From NCBI GenBank assembly GCA_934489945.1, contig CAKSSY010000068.1:1-10135 (forward strand): a DNA stretch of 10,135 nt. The letters are read 5' to 3'. Shown here piece after piece: positions 5,905-10,135 of this stretch. The DNA comes from an uncultured Eubacteriales bacterium (lineage in GTDB: Bacteria; Bacillota; Clostridia; Oscillospirales; CAG-272). A program made the position numbers and the translations under genes. The notes under the pieces are model-generated. The model saw only the letters and a list, made by a program, of their open reading frames with translations. It was not told where the DNA came from and did no database searches. Position 1 is the stretch's first letter, and every line of letters starts with the position of its first letter.

Positions 5905-6893
5905 TAGCGAGGGCGGGTTACCCAGATGGCTTTGATCCGGCAGGCACAAGCGGCTATTCGAAGTCGGATGCCGCTGCCACCATCGACGCGGGAAACAAAA
6001 CGAACATGGAGTCCAACTCCATCTCAATCTCTTCCGCCGCGAAAGTGATCGCCTCTGGCTTTGGGCATTATTCCATTACCGAAAATGGTATGCAACATGA
6101 TGAGGCACCGAAAATCAACATTGATTCTTCCGGATATATGTTTCTCGGCAGATTTCCCGAGCTTGCCTCCTCTGATAGCCGGATTTTTGATCTTTTTGAG
6201 GCACAGCGATATGATACAGAAATTGACGGCAAACTGTATCAGTATATAAAATATGTAACCCAGCCTTCGGACGGAGATGGCGGTGAGATTTACTATTATT
6301 GTTCGGAGGCACCGAATCACCGGTGGCTGATGCGGGCAGGCGAGGACGGAAGTCTCGAAACCGCGACGACGGTTCAGCTTGATTCGGTGGAATCCCTAAA
6401 AAACAAAATGGAGAGTCTGCTTTTGACGCTTTGGGTGGACGAAAACTCCGAAAAAATTGATGAGGTTGCCGCCCCTGCGTTTTTTCGCTCTATCGCGATT
6501 TCACTGCCAAATCCGAGCGAGCACGGCGGCATCTATGCCCTTCGTCTGCCTACGGCTTCCTTGTACGGTTACAACGGTACGGCGACGCTTCCGAAATCCG
6601 GCTATGCTACTATCACAATTGACGCCCGCGATCAGGGAACCCTGTCGGGTGAACTTGCATATCCGAGCGCGTTCAATATATCGTTGGACTCTGTTTCGGG
6701 AACGTTGACAGACCTCCATATATATTGTGACAGTCAGCACGCCGACGGTAGAGAGGTAACACTTTTATGGAAAATGTGTTTGCTTACAAGGTGTATATTG
6801 GGCATGACGACAATACCGCATATTTCTATGCCAGATATGCTGTGGAAGAGAATGTCACAACGACCTTTACATCATTGGATGGGTTATTTCTGA
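5892..6893 (+). CDS. Adhesin fragment 3: middle region
   Basis: Sense begins at TVIARAGYPDGFDPAGTSGY and runs through SISISSAAKVIASGFGHYSI, KINIDSSGYMFLGRFPEL, a region rich in acidic and aromatic residues, and SPT-like strands (GYATITIDARDQGTLSGELA, NISLDSVSGTLTDLHIYC). It ends near REVTL at about 6763. From there to the stop at 6891 the frame reads nonsense over the true frame. No ribosome binding site or start belongs to this piece, so it is not an independent gene. I recognise no named domain here. Confidence 0.6.
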   Translation, partial: RGTVIARAGYPDGFDPAGTSGYSKSDAAATIDAGNKTNMESNSISISSAAKVIASGFGHYSITENGMQHDEAPKINIDSSGYMFLGRFPELASSDSRIFDLFEAQRYDTEIDGKLYQYIKYVTQPSDGDGGEIYYYCSEAPNHRWLMRAGEDGSLETATTVQLDSVESLKNKMESLLLTLWVDENSEKIDEVAAPAFFRSIAISLPNPSEHGGIYALRLPTASLYGYNGTATLPKSGYATITIDARDQGTLSGELAYPSAFNISLDSVSGTLTDLHIYCDSQHADGREVTLLWKMCLLTRCILGMTTIPHISMPDMLWKRMSQRPLHHWMGYF

Positions 6894-8263
6894 CGCAGAC
6901 AAGTATGGGGGCAGTTCGGATTGCGGTCGGCACGGTGGATATGACGGGTGTCACGGAAAGAACGATACGTTTGAAAAAATCCGATACTGTGATCGTAGAT
7001 GGTCAGGTTTTTACCCCGAGTGCGGTGGTCTATAAAATTACCATTGTAAAAAAAGCGGTGTATAGAGTTGAGCTGGCAGAGTTGGACAAAATCTACGACG
7101 GGGTTCCGGTCAAGCCGAATATTCTCCGTCTTTATTCGGAGGATACAGGGGTAGAATATGTTCCGACGACCGAAGAGTTGAGTTCGGCGGTATATACTTT
7201 TTATCAGGCACAGGGTACCACATGGACAAATCCGGGAACAGATATGCCGAAAAATGCCGGAGTATATAAGATTTCAGTGCGGATTGATGCCGTAACTTAT
7301 ACTGCGGTGGATGAACTTGCGTTTGTCATAGGAAAACGTCCGTTGACAGTCAATCGGATTCAGAACGCGTTGGCTTATGTCAGTTTCGAGGACAATATGA
7401 CGTGGACGGCACCGTGTCCCATACGGAATCCGGGGACGATCTATCTAACTGGAATTGTGGATTTGGATGATGTGTCGGCAAGCGCGGAGAACGTCTTTTT
7501 CAACGATGTTGCGCTCGGCTACGGAACCGACAAGATTACGCTGATCGGCATTATTCTGTCCGGTGTTGATGCGAAAAACTATGAGACTGCGGACACACAG
7601 ACCGTGTTCGGGCAGATTAACTATTCTCTTGACGGTGCGTTCTTCCGCAGGAAACCGGGTTTTTCGTGGGAAAAATTCTATCCCGTTGACAGTACGGAGC
7701 CTGTCAACGACAAGACGGCGGACTACCATTCTCCCGCAAATGACGGAGTTTACGATACGCACGGAGAATATATATACGTGAGGACAGAGAATCGGGGTGA
7801 CGAGCAGGCGGTTTACGCTGTGGATATCGAGTTTGGTGCGATGTATTTTACTTACTCAAGATCGCAGTGGAACCCGGATGACATGATCTACGAGGAGTTG
7901 GAGGGCGAATCTCGTTGGACAGGCTTTAACGGTGTCAACAACAGGATTGAGATTATCAATCGTTCCAATTTTGAGGTCTGCTATGTCGCGAACAGCAAAA
8001 TTGATTTTATCCATTCCAGCATCGGTGACAGTACCGTTGGAATCAAAGCCAATTTTTATGGGGAAAACTCATCCGGCGGAACGGCGATTACCGGAACAGT
8101 GCAGACTGTATCCGCAGCAACGGTCGGTGATAGGGAAAAACTCGGCGTCGCCGGCAGAGCGTTATGTTATCTTATTATGTCCGGTGTACCGCAACTTGGC
8201 GATTCGGAATACTTTACAGTAGTCGGGAATGTGTCTGTCACCATTTTTCCGATTGACAGATAG
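6767..8263 (+). CDS. Adhesin fragment 4: MBG/YDG-type region and C-terminal WNP domain
   Basis: This is 498 intact residues. The first 110 finish the middle region (FAYKVYIGHDDNTAYFYARY, then VIVDGQVFTPSAVVYKITIV). An MBG/YDG-type module follows: LDKIYDGVPVKPN, MPKNAGVYKISVRIDAVTYT, FVIGKRPLTVN, YGTDKITLIGIILSGVDAKN. This fold is common in bacterial surface adhesins. The last 170 residues hold the repeated domain (YAVDIEF, QWNPDDMIYEE, WTGF, IINRSNFEVCY, then VSVTIFPID). ATG 6767 has no upstream ribosome binding site. An extra T in CTTTTATGG would fuse it directly to fragment 3 as REVTLFMENVFAYK. Confidence 0.7.
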   Translation: MENVFAYKVYIGHDDNTAYFYARYAVEENVTTTFTSLDGLFLTQTSMGAVRIAVGTVDMTGVTERTIRLKKSDTVIVDGQVFTPSAVVYKITIVKKAVYRVELAELDKIYDGVPVKPNILRLYSEDTGVEYVPTTEELSSAVYTFYQAQGTTWTNPGTDMPKNAGVYKISVRIDAVTYTAVDELAFVIGKRPLTVNRIQNALAYVSFEDNMTWTAPCPIRNPGTIYLTGIVDLDDVSASAENVFFNDVALGYGTDKITLIGIILSGVDAKNYETADTQTVFGQINYSLDGAFFRRKPGFSWEKFYPVDSTEPVNDKTADYHSPANDGVYDTHGEYIYVRTENRGDEQAVYAVDIEFGAMYFTYSRSQWNPDDMIYEELEGESRWTGFNGVNNRIEIINRSNFEVCYVANSKIDFIHSSIGDSTVGIKANFYGENSSGGTAITGTVQTVSAATVGDREKLGVAGRALCYLIMSGVPQLGDSEYFTVVGNVSVTIFPIDR

Positions 8264-8269
8264 CGTCGG

Positions 8270-8275
8270 TATAAT
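8270..8275 (+). promoter_or_regulatory. Possible -10 box before the two small secreted proteins
   Basis: A perfect TATAAT lies just after the adhesin stop codon. The matching -35 at 17 bp (TTCCGA, 8247-8252) is poor, and the nearby TTGACA (8253-8258) is only 11 bp away. If real, it would allow the downstream genes some expression apart from the operon promoter. Confidence 0.25.
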
Positions 8276-8318
8276 CCGAGAAGTCGGTTTATATAAAATA
8301 GTTTGCTTTTGAAAGGAG

Positions 8319-8924
8319 CATAGAAGGAAAAAGTTCTTAGCAATAGGTCTCGCATTTGTGATGTTCACAACCATGCTTGCGTTCTCCGCCGGAGCAGTAA
8401 AGGAAGTGGGCGGTGAAAAACGGCGTTGGTAGTGATGAATTTACCTCTACCACGACGGACGGAAAGGATTTGAATATCCAGGTGACGGAGGTAACGCACA
8501 AGTACGCAGTAGATGTTACATTCAATCTTTCCGATCTTACGATCGATGGCAACATCACATGGAACGTCAACGACATGAAGTACGATGTCGATGGTGCCTC
8601 GCTTACAAAAACCGAGCAACATATCACGGTTTCCAACCGTTCCGATCTGCCGGTATACGCATATGCCGACATCAGCAATGCCGTTGACGACGATGGCATC
8701 TCGGTAACTGCCGACAAGAACAGCGCGACAAACAAGTTAACCGTTGACAAGGCAATTGCAGGCACAGGCGGAACTAACGGTACAGCTACGACAGGAGATA
8801 CACCATTACCATTGATAGTGCCGACTGGAACGCTGTTGCGGAATACTACGTAGCAAAAAAGTTGGCAGAGGGAGGGGACTCTTTCAAAATTGCGACCGTT
8901 TCCGTAATAATCAGCAAGGACTGA
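8319..8924 (+). pseudogene. Small secreted protein with WNP domain, start and frame broken
   Basis: AAAGGAG (8312-8318) is followed by CATAGAAGGAAAAAG, and no start codon survives. The frame then gives RRKKFLAIGLAFVMFTTMLA and FSAGAVKEVGG, a clear signal peptide. It shifts near 8406-8412 (an A5 run where A4 would give GGENGVGSDEF) and shifts back near 8793 (GGAGATACACC, where an added T gives GDYTITIDSADWN). It ends VSVIISKD at TGA 8922. The joined protein is about 200 residues. Its core (HKYAVDVTF, TWNVNDMKYD, VSNRSDLPVYAY) is the domain shared with its two neighbours. The beta-sandwich appearance and motif order resemble TasA/camelysin-like fibre subunits, a tentative comparison. Confidence 0.65.
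8413..8853 (+). CDS. Open core fragment of the first small WNP-domain protein
   Basis: From GTG 8413 the frame gives KNGVGSDEFTSTTTDGKDLN through the shared domain and on to GGTNGTATTGD near 8793. The final roughly 20 residues before TAG 8851 are out of frame. It has neither its signal peptide nor its last strands, so this piece alone should not be exported. Confidence 0.55.
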   Translation: MKNGVGSDEFTSTTTDGKDLNIQVTEVTHKYAVDVTFNLSDLTIDGNITWNVNDMKYDVDGASLTKTEQHITVSNRSDLPVYAYADISNAVDDDGISVTADKNSATNKLTVDKAIAGTGGTNGTATTGDTPLPLIVPTGTLLRNTT

Positions 8925-8963
8925 AACTGCCATACATCAATTATACTTTGCCGCATGGCAATC

Positions 8964-8969
8964 TATAAT
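8964..8969 (+). promoter_or_regulatory. Possible -10 box before the second small WNP-domain gene
   Basis: TATAAT (8964-8969) lies 26 bp before the ATG at 8996. The hexamer 17 bp upstream, TTATAC (8941-8946), is a poor -35. A small TTGCC/GGCAA hairpin (8948-8961) lies between them. Weak candidate. Confidence 0.25.
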
Positions 8970-8995
8970 AAAAAATCTGATGAAAGGAGAAAACG

Positions 8996-9643
8996 ATGAG
9001 GAAAATTCTGACAGTTGCTCTCTGTGCGGTGCTTTGTCTTTGTATGGTGCTTCCCATACTTGCGGCAGGGACAGCGGCGGGAGACTACACCGGCGATAGC
9101 CAAGGGCAGGAGGTCAAAATCTCAATCGGAGGGGATATTGTCCATGTTTACCTTGTGGATATTGAATTCACCACACCGACGTTCAGTTATAACTCTGATG
9201 GCTACAAGTGGAATCCCAACGAGTATAAGTATGAACACAGTGCCGGTGCAACATGGACAGGCGAAGGCACAGTCAAGATCGTCAATCATTCCGATCTTCC
9301 GGTAAACTACACCGTGGAAAAGGAAAATGTTGTAAGTACATACGGTCCGCTTGACATTGTGTTTGCCGGTAATGCCGAGGGAACAATTGAGAAATGTACG
9401 ACCGAAACGGTCAAAGGTAGCCAAAATGCAACGACAACCTATACCGTTACGGGCACACCTACCGTAACGTCGGTTACGGCACAAAAGCTCGGTGAGATCA
9501 AGGCAGGAGGTTCTTATGTATTCATTCTGCAAGACAAAGATGAAAAGAGACCTGAGAATTGTTCTTGCGGTGCTGATGGTATCGGTATTGCTGATTGCCG
9601 GATTTGTCCTCATCATTCGCATGGAACCGAAGATAACGGATAA
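8996..9643 (+). CDS. Small secreted protein with WNP domain
   Basis: ATG 8996 follows AAAGGAG with six bases between. It opens MRKILTVALCAVLCLCMVLP ILAAG, a good signal peptide. The body carries HVYLVDIEF, KWNPNEYKYE, TWTGEG and KIVNHSDLPVNYTVE, matching the domain in the preceding gene and in the adhesin C-terminus. Both relatives close with a strand like VSVTIFPID or VSVIISKD. Here the frame passes GEIKAGGSYVFILQDKD and then reads about 35 residues of cysteine-rich, unfamiliar sequence (ENCSCGADGIGIADCRIC) that is the next gene in another frame. The natural C-terminus therefore seems lost or replaced, leaving a 128-bp overlap with the next gene. A structural or fibre-subunit role is inferred. 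Confidence 0.75.
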   Translation: MRKILTVALCAVLCLCMVLPILAAGTAAGDYTGDSQGQEVKISIGGDIVHVYLVDIEFTTPTFSYNSDGYKWNPNEYKYEHSAGATWTGEGTVKIVNHSDLPVNYTVEKENVVSTYGPLDIVFAGNAEGTIEKCTTETVKGSQNATTTYTVTGTPTVTSVTAQKLGEIKAGGSYVFILQDKDEKRPENCSCGADGIGIADCRICPHHSHGTEDNG

Positions 9644-10046
9644 AAACGAAATACCGGGAGAGCCTGAAAATCAAGCGGCAATCAACGGTTATGTTTTCTA
9701 CGAAACGCCGGATGTCTGCAAGATAAAGATTTGTTGTGAGCCGACGCTTGACGGTGGATACGCCTTGATTTGGCTTACGAACTCTGCTGACAACGATGTC
9801 CTTATTCGTGCGGAGTTGTATTCAGTTAAGATAGTATATGATGAAAAGACGGGACGGGCTTCCTTTCTTCCGGATAAATTGCTCGGAAAGACCGGATTTA
9901 TTCATCCCGGCACTTATGTGAAAAAGGTTAAGGTCAAGGAAATAAAACCGGGAGAATCCACCAAGATTATGATGAAAATATCTACTATGTATGAAGATAG
10001 CGGTACCAGCAAGGGGATTTTTTACATCCGCACGATAGTGCAATAA
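9516..10046 (+). CDS. Single-pass membrane protein of unknown function, surface-operon partner
   Basis: ATG 9516 is chosen because AGGAGG (9505-9510) lies five bases upstream. ATG 9540 (MKRDLRIVLAVLM) is an alternative that starts right at the membrane helix. The 176-residue product has a transmembrane segment at about residues 13-35 (LRIVLAVLMVSVLLIAGFVL), a short linker (KITDKNEIPGEPEN), and an outer beta-rich domain of about 125 residues with CKIKICCEP, GGYALIWLTNSADNDVLIRA, FIHPGTYVKKVKVKEIKPGE and a closing IFYIRTIV. The GxYVKxVKV region recalls the extracellular domain at the end of the GLUG protein, so both may belong to the same class of accessory surface protein. I do not recognise a named family. 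TAA at 10044 is followed by 89 bp with no gene. Confidence 0.7.
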   Translation: MYSFCKTKMKRDLRIVLAVLMVSVLLIAGFVLIIRMEPKITDKNEIPGEPENQAAINGYVFYETPDVCKIKICCEPTLDGGYALIWLTNSADNDVLIRAELYSVKIVYDEKTGRASFLPDKLLGKTGFIHPGTYVKKVKVKEIKPGESTKIMMKISTMYEDSGTSKGIFYIRTIVQ

Positions 10047-10135
10047 TAAAAGTCGTTCGTTCCCTAAAGAGGGAAATAGGATTCTTGTATACCCATTGGC
10101 AGAGAGAGGAAAACATCATTTACGCCAAATGATTC

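Larger units (their letters stand above)
4936..8263 (+). pseudogene. Large secreted adhesin (signal peptide, beta-helix repeats, MBG region, WNP domain), multiple frame breaks
   Basis: Four frames join into one protein of about 1,100 residues. The best start is ATG 4936, seven bases after AAAGGAG (4922-4928). One missing base near 4940 would give MR-x-RRWFALVLALL and on to MTVWA/ADPDE, a clean signal peptide. After this come a beta-rich region, glycine-rich beta-helix repeats (GGAGIG, AAGIGGG, ITINGGNVCAYGG, IIINGGTVNAVGG, EIHLNGG), a middle region, an MBG/YDG-type region (KIYDGVPVKPN to KRPLTVN to LSGVDAKNYE) and a terminal domain shared with the next two proteins. Breaks fall near 4940, 5579, 5897 and 6763, and most fit a one-base change in a short run. 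No LPxTG motif is seen at the end, so the protein is secreted or held by partners. Confidence 0.65.

Noticed and set aside
5887..5905. Programmed -1 frameshift at GGGGGA in the adhesin
   Set aside because: No downstream structure or upstream ribosome-binding stimulator is evident. Neighbouring breaks are of both signs and at non-slippery sequences, so mutation or sequencing error is simpler.
10060..10075. TTCCCT/AGGGAA hairpin after the last gene as a terminator
   Set aside because: The stem is only six bp and has no T-run after it. The window ends too soon to judge.
1..10135. CRISPR array, tRNA or rRNA genes
   Set aside because: No regularly spaced direct repeats, and no cloverleaf or rRNA-like segments, were seen on reading either strand.

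Overview
The window looks like a chromosomal accessory region of a low-to-mid-GC, Gram-positive anaerobe, probably a clostridial Bacillota from a gut-like habitat. The clues are a clostridial-type large serine recombinase tail (DUF4368-like), a DUF1846 (UPF0371) protein, strong AGGAGG-type ribosome binding sites, and secreted beta-helix and MBG-type surface proteins with Gram-positive signal peptides. All convincing genes are on the + strand.

Layout. Positions 1-237 hold the C-terminal end of a large serine recombinase, probably the edge of an integrated element. A hairpin (303-332) follows. A near-consensus promoter (432-460) then drives an intact DUF1846 gene (518-2008), which ends in a strong terminator (2107-2153). 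Next is a small serine recombinase (2252-2875) with an in-frame amber codon six codons after its catalytic serine. Directly after it, imperfect inverted repeats (2880-2896 and 3004-3020) bracket about 100 bp that contain a consensus promoter facing LEFT, away from the genes that follow.

From 3022 to 10046 there is an operon-like series of surface-protein genes. It contains a small, probably helical protein (3022-3331, found only by joining frames), a GLUG/beta-helix protein with a transmembrane segment (3349-4869), a secreted adhesin of about 1,100 residues with glycine-rich beta-helix repeats and an MBG region (4936-8263), two small secreted proteins (8319-8924 and 8996-9643), and a single-pass membrane protein (9516-10046). 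The C-terminal domain of the adhesin and the two small secreted proteins share one repeated domain, so they may be subunits of a single surface structure.

Main reading (inference): the operon is controlled by an invertible promoter switch. Inversion between the repeats would place the consensus promoter about 70 nt upstream of the first gene. The switch is seen here in the OFF orientation beside a recombinase disabled by a stop codon. The operon carries about ten apparent frame breaks, mostly single-base changes in short runs. Either the locked-off operon is decaying or the assembly has indel errors; the sequence alone cannot decide.
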